DNA of 64,000 nucleotides. It comes from Triglochin maritima (Eukaryota > Streptophyta > Magnoliopsida > Alismatales > Juncaginaceae). The notes beneath the pieces were generated by a model, which saw nothing but the letters and a program-made list of their open reading frames with translations, searched no databases and was not told the origin of the DNA. Of this stretch, positions 25,132 to 36,160 are shown one piece after another; positions within the stretch are counted from its first letter, which is position 1; each line of letters opens with the position of its first letter. The DNA is taken from contig OY821779.1 in NCBI GenBank assembly GCA_963682175.1, positions 2,740,501 to 2,804,500 on the forward strand, written 5' to 3'. The position numbers and the translations under genes were made by a program.

Positions 25132-26085
25132 TTACCCTCCAAAGGTTGATGAGTTAACATACCAGTACTGGTCCAATGATGCCCCGAGCGGCGGCGGGTA
25201 CATGTTGTGGTTGCCTCCACCGTGATTGTAGTCATATGTTGAGACTAATCCTCCATGTTGGTGGCCCATCGTCGGAAGGGATTGCTCACTTATTGTTCCT
25301 TCCATGGCAGCTACTTCATTAATGTAGTAATTAAGCTCTTCTACGTTGGGTTGGAATTGTTTTGGTAAGTTGTTGTCTTCTGATATTGTGCTCATCCACA
25401 TCAGTTTTCCCCGAGTTCTCTCCTTTGCCCTAAGTCTCGCCTTTGCTCTCAACTCCTTCGCCGTCATTGGATCACACAAGGCCTTTCTCGGAGCTCGGGC
25501 TTTCCTTGCTTTGGTCCTGTTAACACGAATTCCACCACCCACCGCCTCCACTTCTGCTTCTTTTGTGTTATTTCCTGGGGTTGCAGAATCAACCTCGCAT
25601 TCGGTGGTAGAGGACTCAATTTTGGCGTTCCCGCTACAACTTGCTCGGTGTTCCGATCTCGACCCACAATTGGTAATTGCCTTAATGGAGTCCTTTGACT
25701 TGTTTAGTAGCCACTCCACGGTCTTACTTGCCTTGTCGAACCCAAGAACGTCTTGGAGGTCAAAGAACTTCTTGGCAACCTTGAGTGAAAGCCTCATTCG
25801 ACGATCCCTCGGACCCTTCGCCGTGACTATCTTGCTGTGTCGGTCCCTTCTCACCGTTCTCTTTCTTCCTTTGTTGACATTGGCTTCGGAATTAGGAGTC
25901 AGTAATAGATGTGGTTCCGGCGGTGGCAAAGAGGGGGATTTGTTGGGTAGCAGCTGAATTGCAAGAAGAAGCTCATCAAATCCATCATGCTCAAAATTAG
26001 GGTGGAATCCATGACCTAGGGTTTGATTTTGAGTTGCATTCTCTTGGGCAAATAGGGAAGTGTCAAGGTTTGGGTAAGAGAACAT
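25132..26085 (-). CDS. TCP transcription factor, class II CYC/TB1 clade
   Basis: A single-exon gene of 317 residues. TCP proteins are plant-specific nuclear transcription factors. The CYC/TB1 clade controls axillary bud outgrowth and flower symmetry. The TCP domain lies at about residues 72-138, with the basic region [20 protein letters not shown] followed by the helix-loop-helix segment [20 protein letters not shown]. The R domain, a basic helix found in this clade only, lies at about 208-226 ([19 protein letters not shown]). I chose the ATG at 26085 because the peptide then begins MFSYPN, like CYC-type proteins. An in-frame ATG-like extension reaches 26181 but adds 32 residues with no similarity. 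The gene stands alone between intergenic stretches. Its closest subclade cannot be decided by eye. Confidence 0.93.
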   Translation of the reverse strand: MFSYPNLDTSLFAQENATQNQTLGHGFHPNFEHDGFDELLLAIQLLPNKSPSLPPPEPHLLLTPNSEANVNKGRKRTVRRDRHSKIVTAKGPRDRRMRLSLKVAKKFFDLQDVLGFDKASKTVEWLLNKSKDSIKAITNCGSRSEHRASCSGNAKIESSTTECEVDSATPGNNTKEAEVEAVGGGIRVNRTKARKARAPRKALCDPMTAKELRAKARLRAKERTRGKLMWMSTISEDNNLPKQFQPNVEELNYYINEVAAMEGTISEQSLPTMGHQHGGLVSTYDYNHGGGNHNMYPPPLGASLDQYWYVNSSTFGG

Positions 26086-29000
26086 TGTGCTGTGCCTAGC
26101 TATTAGATGGAAGTGGTGTTGCACCTTCTCTATTAGAGAGGTATGGCTAGTTATGAGAGTGATGTTGAGAACCAAAACCAAAGATGTTATGTAGGACTAC
26201 ATCACATCATCAACAGAGTACTTACAAGGTTGCATAGATGAGAGCAAGTACTATATGGCTCTCTAAGGAGATCTACAGATTTGGGCATCAAGGACAGTAG
26301 AGAAAGATGTAGTGTGACATTGCCAAAAGAGAGTTGGACCTAAGAAATTAAGATGGGTAGGAGAGATGTATACCAGTGAGGAGTAGAGAATGGGGTACCA
26401 TTAGAAGCAAGATTTATTGGGCACAAGGGAACCATAACTACCTTTCACCTGGTAATTTGGTCCAGCGAGAAGTTCATGGGAGGAAAGAGGGAATTTGGTC
26501 CACGGACTTCACGTGGGAACAGTTGATATGTGAAAAAAGGGGGAAACCACAATCTTTTGGGGGTTTTTTATAATTAAATTTGTTGATCATCTTTCTGTCC
26601 ACATAGTTAACTCTATTCACTTCCTTTAGCTTAGTTAACATACATGAGATATATATTCAACAACAACAAACATCTGATGTGCAAAGAGGACATCAAGAAA
26701 ACATATAACAGTCATGCTCCAGGACGTACAGAAGAAAAGACGGTGATGGAATGTGATCGAAATAATGGTGATGTTGATCGGTGGTTTTTGGACTTTTATG
26801 TCATGCATTAGTTTTGAATTAGCGAGCTTAAGCTAGCAGAGTTATTGAAATCAATGGTCTAAGACATCTTCAACAAAAGGTTGGAAGATCAAACCTCGGT
26901 AATAAGTTTTCTTTGTACCACTTGTCTCACGAAATAAAAGGGTTTATTTGGGTTGTGCTTGCGGTAATAACAGTAGCTGCTCAGGTGAAATTATTTCTCC
27001 TTGTCCTTGCGTCGACTATTGATCTTCATCGCATACGGAGTTATTCCATGGTTGTAAGCCAAGGTGGTGTGATTCACAATTTGCATTTCCCTCTCTTCCT
27101 TTGTATTGGCCGGGTTTCTAGCTCTACCGCACGACGGAAGACATATGTCACACGCCTTTGGTCCTAAACATCGATCGGAATTCTTAACCAACAGAACGAC
27201 AGACATTATTATCTGTTACTGTGGCCTTATTTTCTTGTAGTGAATAAGCTCAACAGATAAATGAATCCCCCGGATCTAGTGAAGCTGGTTGGGTGTGTAG
27301 AATGACCCTCAGGTCTTCTTGAGATCGAACCTAATGGTACTTGGTGCTGGGTCATTCCTAATGTGAACGTGGTTCATGGGAGACATATTCCTAGTGCGGG
27401 TAGCCTGTGACAAGGGAAGGGCATGTGTCATATATATCCTTTTAGAATCTTATCCTATGGTACAAATTATATGGGAGGAAGTTGAACCTAATGGTGGATA
27501 ACCACCCACCATTCATCATCTTCCATCCTTCACTGACACCCCCTTCACCCCCATCTTCGATCTCTTCCACACTCTTTGACCAAAATATTCCAGTGAAAGT
27601 GTTGGTACGTGTTTTTTTCCTTCTCTTAATGAAGTAGACAATAGTTAATTTCCAGTACACTTGTGTCTGTCTTTGGCTTGCAGTAAAGAGATGCTGTGGT
27701 TGTGTGGTCTGAACTCTGAAGTCCTATATGGATCCTTTTGCTGAAAAGGCACATGTTGCTTTCCTTTGCTTACCCCAACTGAGTTACATTTCTTTTCTCC
27801 TTCCTCTTGTATTTGTTGTTTACCATACAATAACTCTTCATGACTTCATAACTCTCTTTCTGTCTTTCTTTCATGGGCCAATAGCTACATACCATGGCTC
27901 CTAGTGATGGCAAGAGTTATTGATTAAGAGTTGGAAGCCCCCTATGACTCTTTACTTCTTTTCCTTTCCATATATACATGACGTTACTTTCTCCAACACC
28001 CATCACAAACTTGTACCATAATTCATCCCCCAGTCCCACTACTCCACTTCTATTATTCTTGTTTTTATTTGGTCCATATATATCCAACTTTAACCATTGA
28101 GAAATGTTGAGAAGATTAGAAAGAAAGAAAAATTGAAATACGCGCTTCATGTCAATTCAGTAATGATCATCCATTTGCCTTTATAATAATTGAACTACTT
28201 GTGGAAGAACTTCTTGCTTTTATGTACCAATAACTTAGTTAGATGTCATTTCACATTTGTACCACTTAAGGTGGGTAGGACATGATGAAGTTGTAATTGC
28301 ACAGAAGTTAGGTTCATTGTTAATAACTATCTTTGTCTTCTGCAATTAATTAATTCCTGCTTTCAAGTGCTTTCACATGTATATAATATACATATAAGTA
28401 CCTCAATGTTTAGTCTGACGTACTCTACCCTTTTTAAAACTGTAAGATCACAACCATAAAGAACCCTAGAAACGTATACATGTTGGCTTCATTTCAAATT
28501 ATTCTCAAATGCTAAATTATCTCCAGCCCAATTGGTGGTATGTTTGCTGTCTTCCATCATAGTCAAAACTCAAAAGCAGTGGTGTAGAAAAGTAGACAAG
28601 GGATTTGTCATCCTATGTTAATCGGGACCATATTTATCATATCATGAGGCAAATAATTAAACTTGGAAGTTGGAACCACATGCCTGTTTTTCTTGACAAG
28701 TGGTATGTACGACGGGAAGAGGGAGAGGCAAATTGGCGAGTTGCATGACGGTTGTCGTGATTCAGTCTTTTTACTTTAGGGTGAGGATAGTACTCGATGA
28801 TCGACTAAGCCAACTTACCTTGTCGAGGCCACATGCATGTTGGAGAAGCACAGAACCACGAGTCCAACTGTGAGGCATAGTGTTTCAGCGACAGTTCTGT
28901 AAAGATGAGCACAGTTGGAGCTCTACTTATAAGAGCTACCATCTAAAGAAAGGCACTTTGTTCCATAACCCTAACCCTCTTTGTTCTTTTCCTTCTAGGG

Positions 29001-29128
29001 CTTTTCACAAATTGTGTGGATTCCCAGATAATATTTAAATTCCAAGTACGTGTAAGAACCATCACTGGGAAAATATTTCATTTTTCAAACCTTTTATAGA
29101 ATAAGTTCTCTTAGGGTTTATGTGAGTT
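26086..29128. other. Upstream region of the TCP gene, no other gene seen
   Basis: Contains the presumed promoter of the minus-strand TCP gene; no TATA element stands out enough to call. Several open frames (26376-26573, 26913-27167, 27917-28150) lack motifs and codon character. No repeats with clear ends were found. Confidence 0.45.
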
Positions 29129-29600
29129 TACCTATTAAGAATCCAACACCAACCCAAATTTAAACCCAAACCCATAAAGGATAATATGTGGACTAATAAC
29201 TTGACCTACTAATGAGCTCAATTCTATAGTTCTCTCAACTCTACAAATTTCCATTATCTTCACCATTAATTTGGAGTAATCTAAAAGTTTAACATCAACA
29301 AACTTCACCAATTCTACACAATTCCATCTACAACTATAAATGAGCGGGACCATCTCATTCCAAACCAATCCCAATCAAGAGTTAGTCTTCATCACTACAA
29401 AAAGAGTCATGTAGTTGTGTTAGCTAGGGAGTGCATATTGTAATAAAGAGAGTCTTGTATAAAAGTGTGTATAGTTGTAGAAAGAACAGTCGTGAGTGTC
29501 TCACAAGAGAGATAGTGCATAAGTGTAAGTGTAGTATTGTAATATTAGTTGTTGTAAATTCATGTTTACATTTCATCTATCTTTGAGTTTCTTCTACTCA
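29129..29600 (+). repeat. Left (5') LTR of the gag-only copia element
   Basis: Direct repeat of the right LTR, ending TTCTACTCA just before the primer site. The start is approximate because a clear TG terminus is not visible. Confidence 0.75.
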
Positions 29601-29605
29601 AAAAG

Positions 29606-29616
29606 TGGTATCAAAG
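29606..29616 (+). other. Primer binding site, variant tRNA-Met type
   Basis: TGGTATCAAAG lies five bases after the left LTR and matches the usual TGGTATCAGAG except for one base. Confidence 0.8.
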
Positions 29617-29947
29617 TGGCGTTCATGGTGATTGTTCATCAGAATCCACACAGTCAAAGTGCTACTGGATGAATTGAACATCACGTCAAGATTTGAAGCA
29701 TTAATTCGATTAGTTCAAGAAGAAGACATGATGACAAAATTTTCGAAGTCAACCTAAAGGATCAAGAGGCTCAATGGAGAAAATTACAGGTATTGTAGTC
29801 TTTACATAGAAAAATATTTGCAATGACAGAAACTATAAGAGGTTGTTGTTTGGAATGAAACAACATCACCTCCCGTAAAGAATACTGATATAAATAGAAA
29901 GTGAAGAATTAAGGTGGAGAAGGTCATGTACGTGCTCAGGACAACCA

Positions 29948-30757
29948 TTGAGAAGAATTTGTTTTAGCATATACGTGAGGCTACTATACCCAATGGGTTT
30001 TGGGACACACGAGTCGTTCTTCACGCAAAAGTATGACACCCAACTTCATTTTTTGGAGAACGAGTTGATGTCTATTAAACAAGGATGTATGTCCATTAAC
30101 CATTACTTTACAAAGGTGAAAAAACTTTGCCATGACATCTCAGATAGATCTGGATTCTAAGATTAGTGAGTCAAGGATGAGGATGATTATTATCCATAGG
30201 GTTAGCCCGGAGTATAGTGTTTTCATAACAACAATACAAGATTGGTTGACTCCACCAACTATCTCAGAGTTAGAGAGTTTGCTTGTCAATCAAGAAACTC
30301 TCACAATGCAAATGAAAAACACTTCTGCAAATAGTGAAGATCGAGCACTCTTTAACCGGAGGTAAAGTATGGATCGAATAACCACACAAGGAGTTCACAA
30401 CAAGGGGAGTTGAACAACCTCGGAAGAATGAGCAAAAAAAAAAGAAATATCAAATGCTACAATTGCGGTAAGAAAGGTCACTTCGCAAGAGATTGTTTGT
30501 TCAAGGAAGATTCTGCAAAGGGAAATGTTATGATGAAATCTAGTCATTGGAAGAATTCTAGTGAAAAAGAATGGGGCATTCTAGCAACATTTGTGTCCAC
30601 AAAAGACTTGGTCTTGACACGTATCTCAATTAACGAAGAATATGTTTATGATATATATTGGAGGTCTGATGCAAGTTGGTTCAATGAAGATATGCACAAT
30701 TGTAAAGATAAAGAAGTTAAAGAAGAGACAATGGTGTTGCTTGCCACTCCAATATGA
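29948..30757 (+). pseudogene. copia gag relic with CCHC zinc knuckle
   Basis: Three consecutive frames (29948-30160, 30132-30365, 30410-30757) encode gag-type helices (FFTQKYDTQLHFLENELMS, then INHYFTKVKKLC, then LESLLVNQE) and the zinc knuckle CYNCGKKGHFARDC with C-x2-C-x4-H-x4-C spacing. Frameshifts and an internal stop separate them. The last frame ends in a segment that resembles the start of the protease region. In an intact element gag would form the virus-like particle that packages element RNA. Here it is broken. Confidence 0.8.
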
Positions 30758-31373
30758 CTCAACAAGTATCAAGCTAAGAGCCCATGCTTGAAGAAATCAT
30801 TGATGATGTTGAGTCAGAAGAAGATCAAGAAGACTTAAGCAATCATCAAGACACAAACGAGGTACATAATAAAATCTCATTAAGATAGTTCCTCATGAAG
30901 AAGAGAAACAAGATCTTAGTGATCATGAAAGTGATATCCAAGTGAAAAGTGAATAGAGTTGTGATCCAGTCATGGCACGAAGCAAGGCTTCCAGGGATGT
31001 GATCTTTGATGAAAATGCATCTGATGAGGTAACCCTTTTAAACTCAAGAAATTTCGAAAATAGACTAAAAGAGAAGCAAGAAGAGAAAGATTCAAATAGT
31101 GAAGATGTTGAAATTATCTTACTGGAGAAGTCTAGGGATTTGGGAGATATATTAAAGACAATGTTATGTAAAAAGAGATCGAAAACTCAAAGGACGGCAG
31201 AAGATGCTCAACCACTCTAGTGGAGGTTGAAGAAGAATCAACAATTTACTTGTGACAATTCTCCAGACAATGGAATTCAAATTCAAAGTATGCAAATCTA
31301 GCAGGAAAAGATGAGTTGGAGGAGCATATTACAAATGACGATGCAAGCATCGAATAAACCAATAGGGTCGGTG

Positions 31374-31375
<2 letters not shown>

Positions 31376-31404
<29 letters not shown>
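31376..31404. repeat. Poly-G run (29 G) at the right LTR border
   Basis: An uninterrupted run of 29 G directly before the right LTR, in the place of the polypurine tract. The length in the assembly should be treated with caution. Confidence 0.88.
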
Positions 31405-31406
<2 letters not shown>

Positions 31407-31410
31407 CAGA

Positions 31411-32576
31411 GTCCAACACCAACCCAAGTCCAGGTCATTAAGGATAACATGTGGACTAATAACTTGACCTACAAATGAGCACAATTCCAGAGTTCTCTCA
31501 ACTCGAGAAATTTCCATCATCTTCACCATTTGGATTAATCTAGAAATTTCACACCTATAAACTTCCCCATTTCTACACCTACAACTATAAATAAGTGTGA
31601 CCAGCGCATTCAAAACAAATTCCAAACAAGAGTTAGTCTCTACCACTACAAAGATAGAGTCATGTAGTTGTGTTAGCTAGCGAGTGTGTATTGTAATAAA
31701 GAGGGTATTGTATAAGAGTGAGGATAGTTGTAGAAAGAGCAGTTGTGAGTTTGTCTTACAAGGTAGATAATGTGTATATGTAAGTTGCAGTATTGTAATA
31801 TTAGTTGTTATAACTATTGAGAATTGAACTTAATCCTAGGTGACATCCTAGTCACTAGCCACATCATCTATGGAAGGTGAGTCATCTAGGTATTGATGAC
31901 TCAACAAGTTGGAATGTGAGATGTTGAAGAAAAGGAAGAGACAAAAGTGTTTCTCCATTTATCCATGATTTTCGTCTTTGTTTTATGGTGCAATTTAAGT
32001 AGAGGTTGTAATGATCTTGAATTGTCATCTTTATGTTGTGTATGTTATGTTTATGTTTAGGTTAAGTTGAAGAGTCATTGTAAGTGCCTATATGAGCACA
32101 AGAGTTCTCCATTTGTAGTATGAGTGAAAGAGAAAAAGAAGAATGTAAGTGAGTAGAAAGAAGAAAGAAAAGGAGAATGTTTGTTGCAAATCACGTTTTG
32201 TATTTGAGTGTTAAGTAGTCATTTTCTTCTTTCATTCGTGGCACCATATTACGTAAATCAAAGTGTGATTTTAGTGATAGAAATGGAATGCCCTCAGCAT
32301 GAAAAGCAAGGTGAGCCAAAATCGTGCACCATGTGTGGCTTTTGAACCGCTGAATAGCGATTTGGGACGTCGGTTGATGGTCCAAGTGCACCTGGTGGAG
32401 GGCGGCTTTCTGGGGTGGCTTGGTTGAGTGCTCCCTGTCTTTCAGGGGTGGTTTGACCTAGTTGAGTGTCTTACAAGGTAAATAATGTGTATATGTAAGT
32501 TGTAGTATTGTAATATTAGTTGTTATAACTTCATGTTTGCATTTCATCTATCTTCGAGTTTTTTATACTCAACTTA
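31411..32576 (+). repeat. Right (3') LTR, interrupted by a duplication and an insert
   Basis: The LTR runs from about 31411 to 31815. About 646 unrelated bases follow (31816-32461), then a second copy of the last roughly 70 bases (32462-32532 repeats 31741-31815), then the true end ATTTCATCTATCTTCGAG to about 32576. So a segment of the LTR was duplicated around an insert. The insert has no recognised coding content. Confidence 0.7.
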
Positions 32577-32862
32577 CATTCAATTCATTAAATAACCGAA
32601 AACATCAAAATATTTCCAGAAGAAATCACTGCTCGTAATTGATAGCTCTAAAAGTAGGTTGTTTACTTAAACTACATCATGTGAACGAAGAAGTACATTA
32701 TATAAATTCAAACAAAATGCAGGAAAATGAACTCTCTGAAACTGTGTATCCTCGAGGGGTTGGTATGTAAGTTTAGGATTTCAATGTGGTTCATTTAAAA
32801 GCATAACCAGAAAGATGTTAAAAAATTTAAATAAAATAAAATTGTTTGAATATATATATATG

Positions 32863-33060
32863 GTCAAACTCTAGTGAGCTCATGGCTCATCAAATTTAAT
32901 GTAAACCCCCTACAATCTCACCATTGGATTTTATTTACAGTTAATCTCACCATTCATTAGCATAACCATTTTTTTCTTAATCTACCTTACAATTTGAAAT
33001 GAGTGGTGTATATTGTGGGGGCTTAATTTAGAAAAATTAAGTCGGACTCACTAGAGAATT
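32863..33060. mobile_element. MITE copy 1 (about 200 bp)
   Basis: Starts GGTCAAACTCTAGTGAGC and ends with the inverse CTCACTAGAGAATT. It is bordered by TA microsatellite sequence. A second copy lies 16 bases to the right, in the same orientation. No coding capacity. TATATA target preference is likely but the class is not certain. Confidence 0.75.
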
Positions 33061-33076
33061 CATATGTATATATATA

Positions 33077-33282
33077 GGGTCAAACTCTAGTGAGCCCAGA
33101 GCTCATCAAATTTAATTTAAGCCCCCTACAATCTCACCATTGGATCTTATTTACAGTTAATCTTACCATTCTTTAGCATAACCATTTTTTTCTTAATCTA
33201 CCTTACAATTTGAAATGAGTGGTGGATATTGTGGGAGCTTAATTTAGAAAAATTAAGCACTGAGCTCACTAGAAAATTCCTG
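33077..33282. mobile_element. MITE copy 2 (about 205 bp)
   Basis: Highly similar to copy 1 along its length, including the interior CCCCCTACAATCTCACCATT. It ends CTCACTAGAAAATTCC before TATATATA. The two copies are head-to-tail neighbours separated by TA-rich sequence. Confidence 0.75.
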
Positions 33283-35604
33283 TATATATATAATCATTTC
33301 TTATATACGTGAATGCATAGTTCTGGTGCAGCTTGATCCCAGATTAGTACGTCCTTGGGCTGTTATCACAACTTGTTCGATCTGCAACATGCAACAAGGG
33401 AAAAGCTAAAGGAAAAAGGTAGTGAAAATTAGAAAGTAGATTACGATGAGATCTTTCTGAAATATACTCTTTTTTGTGCAAATTACGCATACATGATAAA
33501 CACTTCTACCTGATTGGAAGTGGTTCTGGATTGTGCAGCTTTAAGATCGTTACAGTGATAATTAATTCTGAATTTTAAACAGTATTTTGTTTTTCTAAAC
33601 GGGAAAAAGGCAAAACAAAGTGTTCGACCTGTTCTATCTCAAGTTATTGAAAAACAATCTCCAAAAAATAAACCGTAATTATTTCCAACAAAACTAAATG
33701 AGCAGCTTGCTTGTGAAGCCGTTTATATCTTTATTTTAACTTAAACTAAAGGAAATGAGCCACGTCTATTGTAGCCCAATCCTTGATGTTGACCATTGTT
33801 TGTTATATTTTAGATCACAAATTAAATGTATTAATCTGCAGAGATAATTTGCCAAAACAAAACTTTTTTATAAAATTGAGCCAAAAACTTGTGTTTTTAG
33901 TTGCTGTAATACTATACTTAAGGGTTTTTACCTGGAAAATTTATGATAACTAATATATGTGAGAACTATTTAAGTTGCCGTTTGCGTACGTAAGAATATC
34001 TTAATCAGATCATTAACAGTATACCTTTTTGTGAACAGATAAGTCAAAGCATCTCCTTTTGAATACAGCATTAAAAGAATCAACTTCTTTAGTTGTTCAG
34101 CAATCAAAAGAATGGGAAAACGACATTTTTATGTAGACACAGTATATAATTTTTGAGAATTAAGTAGACATAATAAAAACTTCCAAGTAGATATGATAAT
34201 ATTTCAAACACACCGAGAAATTAACTTATTATGCAGTAGACTAATCGTAGGAACAAAGTTACCTTGCGGAACCTCTTTCTTCGTCACGGACAAGCGTTTT
34301 CTATCTTAGAGATGGAGCTCGAATCCACAACACTTGATGGTGGAGATGTGAAGATGGAGAGGGAAATGGAAAGAAGGATATATTTCCAAAACCCTAACCT
34401 TAAGAGAGAACCAAAAAACCATAGCAATAACTTAATTTTCTATTAATACTTGAGTTTTTAAGTTGTAAGTTGTAACTACCGACTTCACTTGCATTAATGG
34501 GCTTATGTCACTTGACATCTAATCCAGCGTGTAATTTAGACATGTTATGTCGAAGCACAGAAAGACTTTAAAACATGAAAAACATTTATGGTGCCGTCAT
34601 TTTACTTTGAGCTTATATTTGTAGTAAGTTAAGTTGTAAGAAAACCGGATGAAAAGGCTTACAAATTTGCAGCATTAAAGTTTGAAAATTCTAAAACGAG
34701 TATGGCAGTCAGCAGAAACGAAGTAAGCCAATAGTACTTTCAGTGCAGTGACAACTGATCGTGATATTTACTATTAGACTTATAGGTTACAAAGAAGACT
34801 GTGGTTTTCTAGTATATCACGAAAGAAAATTCAAAACAAATTCGGGTGCTAATTGTTTTCATTTTGCAAGAAATAACTAATAAGTGACTTGTCAACCAAA
34901 ATTTGGAAGCATAACAGCCCGAATATTAACTCATGCATTCCATCGCAACTTACTTTCAAATCATAATATATCCACTTGCAAATTATTTCAACTCAACTTA
35001 AGGAGCAACCATATCTACGTTTGGAAGTCTTGTATGATATCAATGATAGTTATCCAACTATGCAGCAATATGACTGTATTTCATATGAAGTCCTAATCAC
35101 CCACGATACATAACGTCGTATAAATTGATCAATAATTAATTCTATCACTGTTCATTGTAGTATATATGGTACACGTTCTTATTTCTTTCTAAGAGCATTT
35201 CTTTCATTATTTAATACATCCAACTCAACACTTTTTTTTTGGTTAATCCAACTCAACATTGCCAAATATACCAGTTGTGGCGGTGCCACTTAAGGGTTAA
35301 CGGGGCCATTTAGAATTTTTCCGTATAAAAGTATAGACTTTGTATTGTATAGTTTGAATTTCACGTAACTTGAGTTTTGACCTTGTGGAATTTGAATTTT
35401 ACATAGTTAACTATATATTACCTAGGTTTTGCCCCCATTAGAGTTTGTATTTTACCTAATAAAAAATATTTGTAATAGATTTTTATCTCCTTAGACTTTT
35501 TTTCAAGATATCATACAAATTGTACATCTGACTTAAAATCCTGAAACCGCTACTGAAGACCAAATATTGAACCACAGTAGTTTGATTCTCATGTTTAATT
35601 AGGA
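33283..35604. other. Intergenic, no gene recognised
   Basis: AT-rich spacer. The open frames at 34264-34446 and 34884-35096 show no motifs. No RNA genes or bounded repeats were seen. Confidence 0.5.
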
Positions 35605-35612
35605 TTAAAATA
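35605..35612. repeat. Target-site duplication, left (TTAAAATA)
   Basis: The eight bases TTAAAATA border the left inverted repeat and recur at 37891-37898 after the right one. Adding one base on the left gives a 9-base duplication with a single mismatch (ATTAAAATA and GTTAAAATA), the size typical of Mutator-like elements. Confidence 0.8.
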
Positions 35613-35676
35613 GGGAACTACTATTCGTCGCCGGAAAACTACTTAAATCGCCCAAAAAATGACCTTTTTGCCCCTA
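35613..35676 (+). repeat. Left terminal inverted repeat of the deleted MULE
   Basis: Starts GGGAACTACTATTCGTCG. Most of the first 41 bases match the inverse of the right end, and the pairing runs on loosely to a shared TTTTTGCCCC/TTTTGCCCC block. Confidence 0.9.
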
Positions 35677-35766
35677 ACAAATCAATTAATACCGATTTCG
35701 TCCCGTGTCTTTAAACTAGGTGTTTGACTCAGTTTTACTCACATTCCCAGTACAAACACCACGAAA

Positions 35767-36160
35767 ATGTCCGGCGAAGCACCAGAATCCGGCGAGGTAA
35801 CGGGGGCGGAATTTTTTTTCCGACTCGGGCGTCTGGCTAGGCGGCTTAGCCAGACGCCTCCACCATGGTGGAGGCGGCCTAGCCAGCCGCCTGTTTTTTT
35901 TTTTTTTTTTAATTTTTTGTTAAATTCAAAATTTTCAGGTTCCGTTGCAAGATTTCGGTGGTGATGGAGTAGATTACAGTGAGCTTTTTGACAGTAAAGA
36001 AATATTTACAACATTCGAGGAAGGTTGTAAATAGGCGAAACAAATTGTGATAGGAGCCGGATTTTTTTTGGTTATATCATCGTACAAACCAAAAGCAGAT
36101 AACCGGATGGATTGTTACCTCAGATGCGATCGCAGACGTGAGATGAGTTCTCGTGACTGG
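35767..36160 (+). pseudogene. Transposase gene 5' fragment (MULE)
   Basis: Exon 1 (35767-35796, ten codons beginning MSGEAPESGE) is followed by a GT donor. The intron is GC-rich and palindromic at its start. An AG acceptor precedes exon 2 at 35939. Exon 2 follows the intact sibling closely (DFGGDGVDYSEL, then GAGFFLV and MDCYLRCDRR), but TGG has become TAG at the codon after GCK, and the sequence breaks off near 36160 in the FAR1-type zinc finger. The fragment is dead and cannot give transposase. Confidence 0.85.
35810..35892. repeat. GC-rich palindromes in intron 1 of the transposase fragment
   Basis: Contains near-perfect palindromes, among them CCTCCACCATGGTGGAGG (perfect) and GTCTGGCTAGGCGGCTTAGC with its mate. 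Equivalent in position and style to the 33-bp hairpin array in the sibling at 58298-58546, but shorter and with a different sequence. Confidence 0.8.

Larger units (their letters stand above)
29129..32576 (+). mobile_element. Copia LTR element with gag but most of pol deleted
   Basis: The left LTR (29129-29600) and right LTR (about 31411-31815, finishing at about 32536-32576) share sequences such as CAACACCAACCCAA at the start and ATGTAGTTGTGTTAGCTAG inside. A primer site follows the left LTR. A gag relic follows. Only a scrap of protease start and of the end of integrase (SRDVIFDENAS, 30972-31010) remains, so nearly all of pol is gone. A 29-base G run at 31376-31404 sits where the polypurine tract should be. 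A non-autonomous deletion derivative. Confidence 0.8.
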
